A stretch of DNA of 27,324 nucleotides from contig JANRKG010000249.1 of NCBI GenBank assembly GCA_033763635.1, forward strand, positions 1-27,324. Reading direction: 5' to 3'. The notes beneath the pieces were generated by a model. The model saw only the letters and a program-made list of their open reading frames with translations. It did not search any database and was not told where the DNA came from. This DNA is from JANRKG01 sp033763635 (GTDB lineage: Bacteria > Cyanobacteriota > Cyanobacteriia > GCF-001939115). The first letter of the stretch is position 1, and each line of letters starts with the position of its first letter. Positions 1 to 7,843 of this stretch are shown here, one piece after another. The position numbers and the translations under genes are program-made.

Positions 1-1602
1 ATGCAAGAATTGAAAAGCATGCTCGATCGTATCTGCTTCAGCCGCAGGTTTATCCTTGCGCCAACGCAGAATACGGGGAAAGCGCACAGAAATCCCAGAC
101 TTGTGACGGTTGGATTGGGAAATGCCCTCGAAGCCAATCTCAAACACATGAAAGGGTTCTACCGATCGCACGGGGCCAAACTTCTCGACCGTATGCTTGC
201 GAATCCACCGATCCAGTTCCTCAATTTCTTGATTGTCCAACCCCGAATAGGCTTTGGCAAAAGGAACTAACGTGTCTTCTTTCCAGAGGGCAAAGGTGTA
301 ATCGGTAAAGAGATTGGCCCGTTTCCCACTGCCTGCCTGAGCGTAAATTAATACGGCATCCAGGGTCATGGGTTCAACTTTGTACTTCCACCAATACCCC
401 CGTTTGCGGCCTACCAGATAAGGACTGTCGATCGCCTTCACCACCAATCCCTCGGCTCCCTGTTCCCGCGCCCGATCGCGCAGGGAGCGTAATTCCTCCA
501 GGGATTGAAATGACATGGCTTCTGACGGGCTAACAAGGGGGCTGGGAAACTGTTGGAGTAAGTCGAGCAAGCGTTGACGGCGATCGTGCAGGGGGAAGTT
601 CCGCAAATCCTGCCCATCCTGTTCCAATAAGTCATAGGCGATCCCGTGGGCCGGATTTTCCTCCATCAGTTTCGCAGTGACACGCTTCCGCCCCAGTCGT
701 TTCTGTAAACCGTTAAAGTCCATCGGGCGGTTTCCTTCCCAACACACAATTTCCCCGTCCAGAACCAGACCCTCTGGCAGGGACCGAAAAAAAGGTTCCA
801 GTTCTGGGAATTGATGGGTGATTAAATCCTCCCCCCGCGACCAGATGAAAAATTGCCCCTCCCGTCGAATGAATTGGGCACGGATGCCGTCCCACTTCCA
901 TTCCGCGTGCCAGCGGCCCATGTCCTCCCCCTGGAACCGCTCTTCCTCCAGAGAGGAGGCCAGGAAGAAGGGATAGGGCTGGTTCGGAGACCGGACCTCT
1001 GCTGTTTCGGGTTGGATCACTTGCTGATAGAAGGCAACAGTGGGTTCGAGGGTTCCCATGAGGCGATGGGCCATCACGGGTTCTGGGATCTGATATTCTG
1101 CCGCCAGGGCTTTGATCACCAGTTTCTCCGAGACCCCAACTCGAAAGGCTCCCGTCAGAATTTTGTTCAGAATAAAGACCTCAAAGGGAACCAGGGAAGA
1201 CCACCAGGAGAGTACAAGGGCCGTCAATTCTGCGTCAGAGGCCACACCTTTCACCTGGGGAATTTTGTGTTCCATCCATTCCGCCAGGGAAAGGTGAGCG
1301 GTGCTGGCTTGGGGGGCGATCGTCGTTTCTGGGAGCAGCAAGGCAATCACCTCGGCGGAATCACCAACCTGGGCATAGCATTCTTCAAATAACCATTCGG
1401 GTAAATTGGAAATTTGGAGAAAGACTTTTCGCAGGGTATGGGAAGTGATTAAACGTTTGCGAGTTTTGCCCAGTAAGAGATAGAGTGCCCAAACTGCATT
1501 TTCGGGGCTTTCCGATCGCAAGTAAGTTTGCAATGCCCGCACTTTCCCTAACGTGGAAGGGGTTGAGTCAATTTCCTCAAAGAGTTGGGCAAACCGTTGC
1601 AT
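1..1602 (-). CDS. ATP-dependent DNA ligase, ligase-associated cluster type (3' end beyond window)
   Basis: Seals nicks in duplex DNA through an enzyme-AMP intermediate; cytoplasmic repair enzyme. The reading frame opens at ATG 1602-1600 and runs 534 codons without a stop to the window edge, so only the last few residues can be missing for a family of about 530 residues. An N-terminal helical DNA-binding region (about 1-200) precedes the adenylation domain. Motif I is EWKWDGIR with the adenylated lysine at about residue 236; a downstream LDGEIVCW (motif III) and EGLVVKA plus WWKYK (motifs IV/V) follow, then an OB-fold region. This matches the bacterial PP_1105-type ligase (TIGR04120), which usually neighbours a metallo-beta-lactamase exonuclease and a DEXH helicase. 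That exonuclease lies at 6835-7827 on the same strand, about 5 kb upstream. A hairpin repeat lies 29 bp upstream of the start. No strong Shine-Dalgarno is visible. Confidence 0.93.
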   Translation of the reverse strand, partial: MQRFAQLFEEIDSTPSTLGKVRALQTYLRSESPENAVWALYLLLGKTRKRLITSHTLRKVFLQISNLPEWLFEECYAQVGDSAEVIALLLPETTIAPQASTAHLSLAEWMEHKIPQVKGVASDAELTALVLSWWSSLVPFEVFILNKILTGAFRVGVSEKLVIKALAAEYQIPEPVMAHRLMGTLEPTVAFYQQVIQPETAEVRSPNQPYPFFLASSLEEERFQGEDMGRWHAEWKWDGIRAQFIRREGQFFIWSRGEDLITHQFPELEPFFRSLPEGLVLDGEIVCWEGNRPMDFNGLQKRLGRKRVTAKLMEENPAHGIAYDLLEQDGQDLRNFPLHDRRQRLLDLLQQFPSPLVSPSEAMSFQSLEELRSLRDRAREQGAEGLVVKAIDSPYLVGRKRGYWWKYKVEPMTLDAVLIYAQAGSGKRANLFTDYTFALWKEDTLVPFAKAYSGLDNQEIEELDRWIRKHTVEKFGPVRSVEPFHVFEIGFEGISQSNRHKSGISVRFPRILRWRKDKPAAEADTIEHAFQFLH

Positions 1603-2026
1603 TTCACTTCAGACTTGTTTAAACAAAATGATAAGGAAATTTTTGAAAAACAATCTACCTACTGGTTTCGGCTTCGCTCAACCCGCACCCGCACCCTGCC
1701 TGAGCGCAGTCGAAGGCAGCCCACAGGTAAACTCCTTTCTGGAAAACTCCTAATTTCTCAAGGTTTTGGAAACATAAACGCTCGGTAAAGTATTGAGGCT
1801 GGATTCAATTCATCCCTCTCAGGTAAGAGATTGCTCTCTCTGACTTGTGGGTCTTTGTTCCCGTCTGAACTAAGTTTAAACTTCTGTTAAAGTTAACCGG
1901 GAAATTACTCAGGTTTTGATAAGCGCGTCTCTATATCGTTTACAGAATTGCCTAACGTTTCTTACACTGCTTACGAGCATAGATTGATAGATAGATAGCT
2001 GGTGTTCATTACAAGAGAGCTTGAAT
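1603..2026. other. Gene-free divergent intergenic region
   Basis: This 424-bp stretch lies between the divergent starts of the ligase (-) and the geranylgeranyl-reductase-like gene (+). It holds the first copy of the hairpin repeat (1631-1753), an imperfect small hairpin near 1815-1845 and a short GATA tandem (1986-1998) just upstream of the reductase gene. Short open frames over the repeat are artefacts of its sequence. I see no further gene. Promoters for both flanking genes must lie here, but I cannot assign -35/-10 boxes with confidence. Confidence 0.6.
1631..1753 (+). repeat. Hairpin repeat element, copy 1 (MITE/REP-like)
   Basis: About 123 bp. The left end ATAAGGAAATTTTTGAAAAA and the reverse complement of the right end (ATTAGGAGTTTTCCAGAAA) are similar, giving terminal inverted repeats of about 19 bp. 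The interior holds a second imperfect dyad: GGTTTCGGCTTCGCTCAAC on the left against CTGAGCGCAGTCGAAGG on the right. It lies in the divergent region upstream of the ligase. Copies 2-4 at 6719, 12251 and 15478 have the same orientation. No coding capacity for a transposase. Confidence 0.85.
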
Positions 2027-3160
2027 ATGTTTGATTGCATTATCATCGGCGCAGGTCCGGCAGGGGGTACAGCCGCTTATCACCTGGCAAAGCGGGGCGC
2101 TTCTGTTTTGATTCTGGAGAAAGAACCTTTGCCGCGCTATAAGCCCTGTAGTGGTGGGGTTTCCCCTGCGATCGCTGAGTGGTTTGATTTTGACTTCGCA
2201 CCAGCTATCTCCCTCAAAGTCAACACCATTCGCTATACCTGGAAGATGGCAGATCCGGTACAGGTTCAACTGCAAACCCAGGAACCCATTTGGATGGTTC
2301 GTCGGGATGTGTTCGATCACTACCTCATCCAACAGGCCCAGAAGTTGGGCGTGGAACTGCGGGACGGCACTGAAGCGACAGGCATTGAGTTTAAGAGTGA
2401 TCACTGGCAGGTGAATACCTCATCGGGACCGCTTCAAGGACGTTACTTGATTGCCGCAGATGGGGCAAAGGGGCCGACTGCTCGCTGGTTGGGCTTTAAG
2501 GATCGCAAACGCCGTTCTGCTGGAGCGCTGGAAGCCTCTCTGGGGGCCGAGAAAGCTGTTGATCCCATCATCCAATTTGAATTTGGTCTGCTGAAAAATG
2601 GGTACATCTGGAGTTTTCCAAAGGCAGATGGGTACTCGATCGGTGCAGGAATCTTCTGCGGGGGAGACAATCAGGATTATAAGAAAGCCCTGCGGGAGTA
2701 TGGTGCCCAGGCGGGGATTGATGAAGCGTCCAGTAAACAGACCGATCATGCTCTTTGTTTGTGGGATGGCGAACAAAAACTCCATACCCAGAATGCGGTT
2801 CTCGCGGGTGAGGCGGCGGCGGTGGTGGACCCCTTCACCGCAGAAGGGATTCGGCCCTCGATGTTCTCAGGTATGAAGGCGGCAGAGGCAATTGCTCAAG
2901 CCCTGGGGGGCGATCGAGCGGCACTGGAAAAATACACCCAGGTCATGAACCAGGAATGGGGAAGTGAAATGGTCTGGGCACAACGCTTGTCGGGCCTGTT
3001 TTACCGAATTCCGGGAATTGCTTACAAGATCGGGGTGAAGCGTCCTACAGCAACGGAAAAGATGGGCCAGATTCTCTGTGGCGAACTCCGTTACGCTGAC
3101 ATCGCCAACAGTGCCATCAAACGCCTGAGTAGTAGCCTGATTCCAGGGATGGGCGGTTGA
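2027..3160 (+). CDS. Geranylgeranyl reductase family FAD-dependent oxidoreductase
   Basis: Flavin-dependent reductase of the family that saturates isoprenoid double bonds (TIGR02032 type); the precise substrate is not evident. The first residues contain the FAD-binding GAGPAGG motif (about 8-14) following a beta strand. PRYKPCSGG near residue 40 is typical of this family and distinguishes it from generic monooxygenases. A DGAKGPTARWLG segment and the second FAD motif LAGEAAAVVDPFTAEGIRPS follow. Length is 377 residues, slightly shorter than ChlP (about 406), so it is probably a paralogue rather than the main chlorophyll-pathway enzyme. I chose ATG 2027 over an in-frame TTG six bases upstream because AAGAGAG lies at a good spacing before it. 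Stand-alone gene facing a convergent neighbour. Alternative substrates include menaquinone, carotenoid or archaeal-type lipid precursors. Confidence 0.88.
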   Translation: MFDCIIIGAGPAGGTAAYHLAKRGASVLILEKEPLPRYKPCSGGVSPAIAEWFDFDFAPAISLKVNTIRYTWKMADPVQVQLQTQEPIWMVRRDVFDHYLIQQAQKLGVELRDGTEATGIEFKSDHWQVNTSSGPLQGRYLIAADGAKGPTARWLGFKDRKRRSAGALEASLGAEKAVDPIIQFEFGLLKNGYIWSFPKADGYSIGAGIFCGGDNQDYKKALREYGAQAGIDEASSKQTDHALCLWDGEQKLHTQNAVLAGEAAAVVDPFTAEGIRPSMFSGMKAAEAIAQALGGDRAALEKYTQVMNQEWGSEMVWAQRLSGLFYRIPGIAYKIGVKRPTATEKMGQILCGELRYADIANSAIKRLSSSLIPGMGG

Positions 3161-3179
3161 TCGATCGCGGCTTGAAAGC

Positions 3180-3220
3180 AAGGGATGGCTCCCTACTAGA
3201 CTGGGTAAGGGCTATCCCTT
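3180..3220. terminator. Bidirectional terminator-like hairpin between convergent genes
   Basis: AAGGGATGGC (3180-3189) pairs with GCTATCCCTT (3211-3220) to form a 10-bp stem including one G-U pair. It lies in the 59-bp gap between the convergent reductase gene and the TPR-like gene and touches the stop codon of the latter. A T-rich stretch follows on the + strand (TCTTCTTT). The loop is rather long (21 nt), so this is a moderate call. Confidence 0.45.
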
Positions 3221-4020
3221 CAGTCTTCTTTGGGGGGCACAATCCGCATACGACCCTCCGCATCCATCACAACATCGCCTCCTAAAGCACGGATGCGGTT
3301 AATGCCAATCTGGCGCGATCGTTCATCCAGGGCGGTAAAAAGAAACATGCCCCAGGCCGCAACCTGAGCATATTTGCTTTTGGGATTGCGAGCCAGGAAC
3401 TCAGCCGTGCGTCTAGAAAACTGGGCGACTTGTTGACTCTCTGCATCCTCATAGGTGTCAGCCCACTTTGCAGCCATTTCAAACGACTTTTGTGCCGCCT
3501 GGGAGTCTCCCAAAAACAGGAGTTCATCAATTCCCTTATAGCGCCAGATGTAATAGGACTGGTAGGGAACCTGGGGGGAGATTTGTGCTAGCCCCTGACT
3601 CATTAAGGCGATCGTGCGTTCGGGCTTTCCTGCATACAGGGAGGTACTGCCCGAAAGGTAAAAATAAGCTTGAAGGAAGCGAGGATCGAGCTTTAAGATG
3701 ACTTCAAAATATTCAGGACTTAAATCATATCCGGTTGCATCCCGTGCTGGATCGTCCCCAAAGTATTGGAGAAATCGCAAAAACGTCCAATTCGCAATCA
3801 CATTCTCATAGCCAAAAGTTGGCGTACTACGGGCCATCATCAGATAGGTCCTTTCTGATTTCAATTCCTCTTTCATTTGGCTCAATGGCACTTGGGTGTT
3901 CTGATTCACTAAGCGATTCAGTTGAGGCACCTGCAACTGACTCAGGGCAAATCCTGTCAGACAGGCGATCGTAAAGGGAATCAGGGGTGCGATAGAGTGG
4001 AATCGAAGGGAAACACGCAT
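3220..4020 (-). CDS. Membrane-anchored TPR-like protein, function unknown
   Basis: 266 residues. The N-terminus (about 8-30) carries one hydrophobic segment, LIPFTIACLTGFALSQLQV, preceded by basic residues, consistent with a signal anchor and an extracytoplasmic body. The rest is helical with TPR-like pairs: SPEYFEVILKLDPRFLQAYF (about 102-121), a YAGKPERTIALMSQGL unit, and a third unit around DSQAAQKSFEMAAKWADTYE. The C-terminal tail is short and charged. I recognise it as a conserved-looking cyanobacterial protein without an assigned role. Start ATG 4020-4018 gives a plausible N-in topology. It is transcribed away from the glycan genes and converges on the reductase gene; no operon partner is evident. 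A scaffold or assembly role is possible from the fold, but this is inference only. Confidence 0.8.
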   Translation of the reverse strand: MRVSLRFHSIAPLIPFTIACLTGFALSQLQVPQLNRLVNQNTQVPLSQMKEELKSERTYLMMARSTPTFGYENVIANWTFLRFLQYFGDDPARDATGYDLSPEYFEVILKLDPRFLQAYFYLSGSTSLYAGKPERTIALMSQGLAQISPQVPYQSYYIWRYKGIDELLFLGDSQAAQKSFEMAAKWADTYEDAESQQVAQFSRRTAEFLARNPKSKYAQVAAWGMFLFTALDERSRQIGINRIRALGGDVVMDAEGRMRIVPPKED

Positions 4021-4129
4021 ACGTCAAGCCAGTGTAATTCGTAAAAACCCGGTTGCGAATTGCCAACCCATGAAAGGGACTTATGGGATAAGTTACCCCG
4101 ATCCTAGACGAAACAGAACAGGTAGGCCC

Positions 4130-4261
4130 ATGATTGACTCCGCTCTCTTAACGTTGCCCCAGAAGTTACTCCAGGATTTCCCTGACCAGGCCAGGGCACT
4201 GCCCGACCCTTTGTGCAGAACATTTCATTGCCCAATGTCTGTGGGGAGGGGGACGGTATGA
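4130..4261 (+). CDS. Possible small ORF overlapping the oxidoreductase start (ATGA)
   Basis: A 43-codon frame starts at ATG 4130 (AGGTAGG just upstream, with tight spacing) and ends with TGA 4259-4261. That stop overlaps the ATG of the oxidoreductase gene at 4258 in the ATGA arrangement typical of translational coupling. The product would begin MIDSALLTLPQKLLQDFP. I recognise no family and the composition is not informative. It could equally be an untranslated leader. Treat as a weak candidate. Confidence 0.2.
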   Translation: MIDSALLTLPQKLLQDFPDQARALPDPLCRTFHCPMSVGRGTV

Positions 4262-5205
4262 TGAGTCAGGTAGTAGTGGTGGGCGCAGGTGACTGGGGCC
4301 AAAAACTAATTCGCGCATTTCATGACCTTGGCGCACTGGCGGGGATTGTGGAGAGTGACCCCACCGGAGGAGGTCAGTTAGCGCTACCTTATCCCGATGT
4401 GACTCTGTATACTGACTACCGGGATGCGCTACAGACGGGATCTGCCCTCGTGATTGCCACTCCCCCAGCCACGCACTATCCCCTCGCCCATGCGGCCCTG
4501 GTTGCCGGACGGGATGTGTTTGTTGAGAAACCTATGAGCTTGAGAACCAGTGATGCCAGTGATCTGGCGGATCTGGCCGATCGCCAATCAAGCGTTTTAA
4601 TGGTGGGATATTTGTCGTTGTATCAACCTGCGATCGTCTGGTTGCAAAAGTATCTGGCGACGGGGCAAGCAGGGGTCATCCAGCACATTGCCACCCAACA
4701 GACGGGATTTGATCCGGTGCAACCAGAGGAAACGGTCTGGTGGTCTCTGGCCCCTCAGGATGTCTCGGTGATTCTTTCCCTCCTGGGTAATCCATCCCTG
4801 GAGTCAATTCAGGCAGCAGGGCAATCGATGGTGCAACCGAATTTGGAAGATCAGGTGCATGTGAATCTCACCTTCGGCACGGGCCAAACAGCCCACATCC
4901 ACTGTTCCCGGTTCTGGCCTGAACGGCGGAGTCAGACGATCGTACTGGCTGAGAAACAAATGATCGTCTATGATGCACTGACCCAAACAATCCAGATCCA
5001 TCACAAAGGGGTAGGTTCGGGGCTGAATCCTCCCGATCAGGGCTGCTATTCCCCATCTGACTTCGAAACTTTTGATCCCCTGCATTTGGAATGTGAACAC
5101 TTTCTCCAGTGTCTCCAAACGCGGGAGCGTCCTCAATCTGATGGCTGGAGTGGGGTTGCAGTTGTGCATATTCTAGAGCAAGTGCAGGAGATTTTGCGGG
5201 GGTAG
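4258..5205 (+). CDS. Gfo/Idh/MocA family NAD(P)-dependent oxidoreductase
   Basis: Predicted sugar or cyclitol dehydrogenase; cytoplasmic. The N-terminal Rossmann fold starts VVVVGAGDWGQKLIRAF (dinucleotide-binding GxGxxG-like turn at about residues 8-13). The family signature EKPMSL appears near residue 88, contributing the conserved Glu-Lys-Pro at the active site. The C-terminal alpha/beta domain follows (about 120-315). At 315 residues it is of normal length. I chose ATG 4258 because a purine-rich GGGGAGGGGG (4242-4251) sits about 6 bp before it; a GTG at 4213 would add 15 residues before the natural Rossmann beginning. It is followed after 59 bp by a flippase on the same strand, so a role in making a nucleotide-sugar or surface-glycan precursor is likely but not proven. 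The specific substrate cannot be read from the sequence. Confidence 0.88.
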   Translation: MMSQVVVVGAGDWGQKLIRAFHDLGALAGIVESDPTGGGQLALPYPDVTLYTDYRDALQTGSALVIATPPATHYPLAHAALVAGRDVFVEKPMSLRTSDASDLADLADRQSSVLMVGYLSLYQPAIVWLQKYLATGQAGVIQHIATQQTGFDPVQPEETVWWSLAPQDVSVILSLLGNPSLESIQAAGQSMVQPNLEDQVHVNLTFGTGQTAHIHCSRFWPERRSQTIVLAEKQMIVYDALTQTIQIHHKGVGSGLNPPDQGCYSPSDFETFDPLHLECEHFLQCLQTRERPQSDGWSGVAVVHILEQVQEILRG

Positions 5206-5264
5206 GGGGTCGCTGCTTTTCCTGGGGTCGCGGAGAGACTCGCCCAACGCTGGTTCGCCAAACC

Positions 5265-6722
5265 ATGATCAAATATCTTAAGCAACTGGCTTCCGAGAGT
5301 GTGATCTATGGCCTCTCAGGGATGCTGTCCCGCTTTCTCTCAATTCTGTTAATTCCAATCTATACCCGTGTTCTGACAATCGAAGACTACGGGGTTATTA
5401 GTCTCATCATTGCCCTTTTGGGTGTGACCAATGCTCTGGTTTCCCTTGCTTTGGAGTCCGCTGTCCATCGCTGGTACTGGGACACGGAAAACCTGACCGA
5501 TCGCAAATCCACCCTTGCATCCTGGACATGGTGCCAGTTGACCGTTTCCACAGTGGCGGGCCTGATCATTGCTGTTTCGGCTCCCTGGTTCAGCCAAACG
5601 GTGATCGGGCGATCGGATGCGGTCTTTGCCCTCTGGTTAGTGGCTTTGGGGCTTCCCTTCAGCACCTTGGGCATTGTTGCGAACAGTTGGTTTCGATTAC
5701 AACGAAGACCCTGGACTGCCATGTTTTTTTCCCTGGGCAGTAATCTGCTCAATATCACGGTTGCCATTGTTTGCATCGTTGGTCTCCGAACAGGCATCCA
5801 GGGAATCTTCATCGGGCACATTGCATCCTATTTAGCTTCCGGAGTGGGTGCCCTTTGGTTGGTGCGGGACTGGTTTAATCCGCACTATTTCCAGGGGCAA
5901 CGATTAACTGCCATGTTGCGGTATGCCATTCCGTTATTGCCCGCCAATCTTTCCTTTTGGATGATCAGCACTTCAGAGCGCTATTTCATTCAATTTCATG
6001 CCACCACCCGTGAAGTGGGGCTATATCAAATTGGGAGCGCGATCGCTTCGACATTAGGACTGCTCACCGCAGCCTTTCAACAAGCCTGGTGGCCCTTTGC
6101 GATTTCAATGTACCAGCAAGCGGATGCCAAACAAGTGTATGCCAAAGTTTTGCTGGCGTATCTTTGGCTCACGTCTTTATTCAGTCTCACATTAGCGCTC
6201 TTTGCCCCGGAAATTATTCGGGTCTTTGCAACTCCAGCATATCTGGACGGTGCCCCGATCGTGGGTATCCTGGCGTTCAGTTATGTGATGGGGGGAGTAG
6301 CGGCGATCGCCGGGATCGGCCCGACGATTCTCAAAGTTTCCCATCCCACCGGAGTTGCGATTATGATCTCAATGATGCTCAATTTAGGGCTGAATCTATG
6401 GCTGGTTCCCGCTCTAGGGAAGATGGGAGCGGCGATCGCCAATCTCCTTTCCCAAGCTTTTGTCCCCATTTATGTGTTTGTCCAATCCCAACGCCTGTAT
6501 CCGATTCCATTTCGCTTTGACAAAGCAATTCTGTTGTTGCTCGTCGCCAGTGTTTTTGTAATCACAGGCAATTTCATTCATTTTCAACGGGTTGGCTTAA
6601 CTGTTTTGGTCAAGTTGCTGCTCGTCCTACTCTTTACCATAACCCTCCTGAGCCTGGACATCACAACAGGGGATGAGCTTGGAAGATTTTATTCGCAGAT
6701 AAAGAGAAAAATAGGTCTCTAA
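5265..6722 (+). CDS. Oligosaccharide flippase / polysaccharide biosynthesis membrane protein (Wzx-type)
   Basis: Integral inner-membrane transporter of the MATE/MOP superfamily, expected to flip lipid-linked oligosaccharides across the membrane. The 485-residue chain has about 12-14 hydrophobic helices. The N-terminus has the family pattern: YGLSGMLSRFLSILLIPIYT, then RVLTIEDYGVISL, and conserved charged residues in the early loops (ESAVHRWYWDT). The middle contains the LRYAIPLLPANLSFWMI segment typical of Wzx-like proteins. Start ATG 5265; no strong ribosome-binding site is visible, so it may depend on coupling with the oxidoreductase 59 bp upstream. Its TAA stop (6720-6722) lies inside the left end of hairpin repeat copy 2. 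Together with the upstream gene it forms a two-gene surface-polysaccharide unit. Confidence 0.88.
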   Translation: MIKYLKQLASESVIYGLSGMLSRFLSILLIPIYTRVLTIEDYGVISLIIALLGVTNALVSLALESAVHRWYWDTENLTDRKSTLASWTWCQLTVSTVAGLIIAVSAPWFSQTVIGRSDAVFALWLVALGLPFSTLGIVANSWFRLQRRPWTAMFFSLGSNLLNITVAIVCIVGLRTGIQGIFIGHIASYLASGVGALWLVRDWFNPHYFQGQRLTAMLRYAIPLLPANLSFWMISTSERYFIQFHATTREVGLYQIGSAIASTLGLLTAAFQQAWWPFAISMYQQADAKQVYAKVLLAYLWLTSLFSLTLALFAPEIIRVFATPAYLDGAPIVGILAFSYVMGGVAAIAGIGPTILKVSHPTGVAIMISMMLNLGLNLWLVPALGKMGAAIANLLSQAFVPIYVFVQSQRLYPIPFRFDKAILLLLVASVFVITGNFIHFQRVGLTVLVKLLLVLLFTITLLSLDITTGDELGRFYSQIKRKIGL

Positions 6723-6838
6723 GGAAATTTCTGAAAAATGATCTAACCGATGGTTTCGGCTGTGCTCAACCAGCACCCACGCCCTGAGCGGAGTCGAAGG
6801 GCAACCCCCAGGTAAACTCTTTTCTGAAAATCTCCTAA
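6719..6838 (+). repeat. Hairpin repeat element, copy 2, between convergent genes
   Basis: The left end CTAAGGAAATTTCTGAAAAA and the reverse complement of the right end (TTAGGAGATTTTCAGAAAA) form the terminal inverted repeats. The core GGTTTCGGCTGTGCTCAACC faces CCCTGAGCGGAGTCGAAGGG. The left end supplies the TAA of the flippase gene, and the right end supplies the TAG of the exonuclease gene (6835-6837 on -). The whole intergenic space between the convergent genes is therefore the element. As a large hairpin it may act as a terminator for both genes. Confidence 0.85.
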
Positions 6839-7827
6839 ATATCTGCTTCTCCCTCAAAAAGTGTTTTGAGGGGCAGGGCATGAAGGGAGTGGACCTCGCT
6901 CAGGTAGCGGGCCAGTACCTCACTCTGTCCATGAGTGACATAGACGGTTTTTGCCTGGGTTTGTAAAACTGTTTGAATGAGGCTCGGCCAGTCCGCATGA
7001 TCGGACAGCACAAAGCCCCGCTCGTATCCCCGTCGCCTTCGCGCCCCCCGGACAGCCATCCAACCGGAAGCAAAGGCAGTTTGGGGATGGGAAAACCGTT
7101 TCATCCAGGCCGATCGATGGGCGGAGGGTGGAGCCAGAATGAGTTCTCCATTGAAGGAGTGTGATCGTGGCTTTTCTGAAATCGGCAGGGTTTCTACCAT
7201 CGGAACGCCTAACTGACGGTACTGGTCTGTCAATACCTGCACGGCTCCATGCAGATAAACGGGGCGATCGGTAAACTTAGTTAATTCGCTCAGAATTCGT
7301 TGAGCTTTGCCAAATGCGTAACAGAACAGGAGGGAAGGCCGTTCTGGATCGCTCTGCCACCAGTCATAGATGCGTTGGGTCGTTGCTTCCCCCGTCTCCC
7401 AGCGGTAAATGGGCAGCCCGAAGGTGGCTTCTGTAATGAACACATCGCAGGGAATGACCTCGAAGGGGGTACAGGAGGGGTCTGGGCATCGTTTGTAGTC
7501 CCCTGAAATAACCCAAACCTCCTCTCGATGCTCGACTCGAATCTGGGCAGATCCCAGCACATGCCCCGCCGAATGAAATGAAACCCAGGTCTCGCCCAAT
7601 TTGAGCTTTTCCCCGTATTCCACCCCCTGGAAGCCCATATCTTCCCCCAGTCGTTTTCTCAAAATCCCTTCTGATAGACGAGTGGCGATGTACTGACGCG
7701 ATCCCCAACGGGCATGGTCAGAATGGGCATGGGTAATCAGAGCGGTATCCACAGGCCGCCAGGGGTCGATGAAGAATCCACCCCGTTCACAATAAAGCCC
7801 TTCCGGAACGACGGTAATCAGGGACAT
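6835..7827 (-). CDS. Ligase-associated exonuclease, metallo-beta-lactamase/beta-CASP fold
   Basis: Predicted DNA-processing nuclease of the family that travels with the bacterial ATP-dependent DNA ligase (TIGR04122 type); cytoplasmic. Near the N-terminus, LITHAHSDHARWG (about residues 30-42) is the zinc-binding HxHxDH motif. GHVLGSAQI and VISGDYKRCPDPSC provide the following metal ligands and are characteristic of this subgroup. A beta-CASP-like insert and a C-terminal FVLSDHADWPSL plus YVTHGQSEVLARYL complete the fold. Length 330 residues is normal. ATG 7827 is supported by GGGAG five bases upstream. It lies 16 bp downstream of folB, so the two are probably co-transcribed. The ligase partner is 5.2 kb further along the same strand, an unusual separation. 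The stop codon is donated by a hairpin repeat. Confidence 0.92.
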   Translation of the reverse strand: MSLITVVPEGLYCERGGFFIDPWRPVDTALITHAHSDHARWGSRQYIATRLSEGILRKRLGEDMGFQGVEYGEKLKLGETWVSFHSAGHVLGSAQIRVEHREEVWVISGDYKRCPDPSCTPFEVIPCDVFITEATFGLPIYRWETGEATTQRIYDWWQSDPERPSLLFCYAFGKAQRILSELTKFTDRPVYLHGAVQVLTDQYRQLGVPMVETLPISEKPRSHSFNGELILAPPSAHRSAWMKRFSHPQTAFASGWMAVRGARRRRGYERGFVLSDHADWPSLIQTVLQTQAKTVYVTHGQSEVLARYLSEVHSLHALPLKTLFEGEADI

Positions 7828-7843
7828 GGCACTCCCACAGGCG

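Noticed and set aside
853..1392. 179-codon open frame on + across the ligase gene
   Set aside because: It is the antisense of the ligase adenylation domain; its product has no family pattern while the opposite strand shows all ligase motifs.
1553..1788. Short open frames over hairpin repeat copy 1
   Set aside because: They translate the repeat itself (peptides of the LSAVEG / ERSRR kind), a known artefact of this repeat core in databases.
1986..1998. GATA tandem as a regulatory switch
   Set aside because: Only three units upstream of the reductase start; too short to claim phase variation.
2009..2404. 131-codon minus-strand frame opposite the reductase gene
   Set aside because: Shadow of the reductase coding sequence with no domain.
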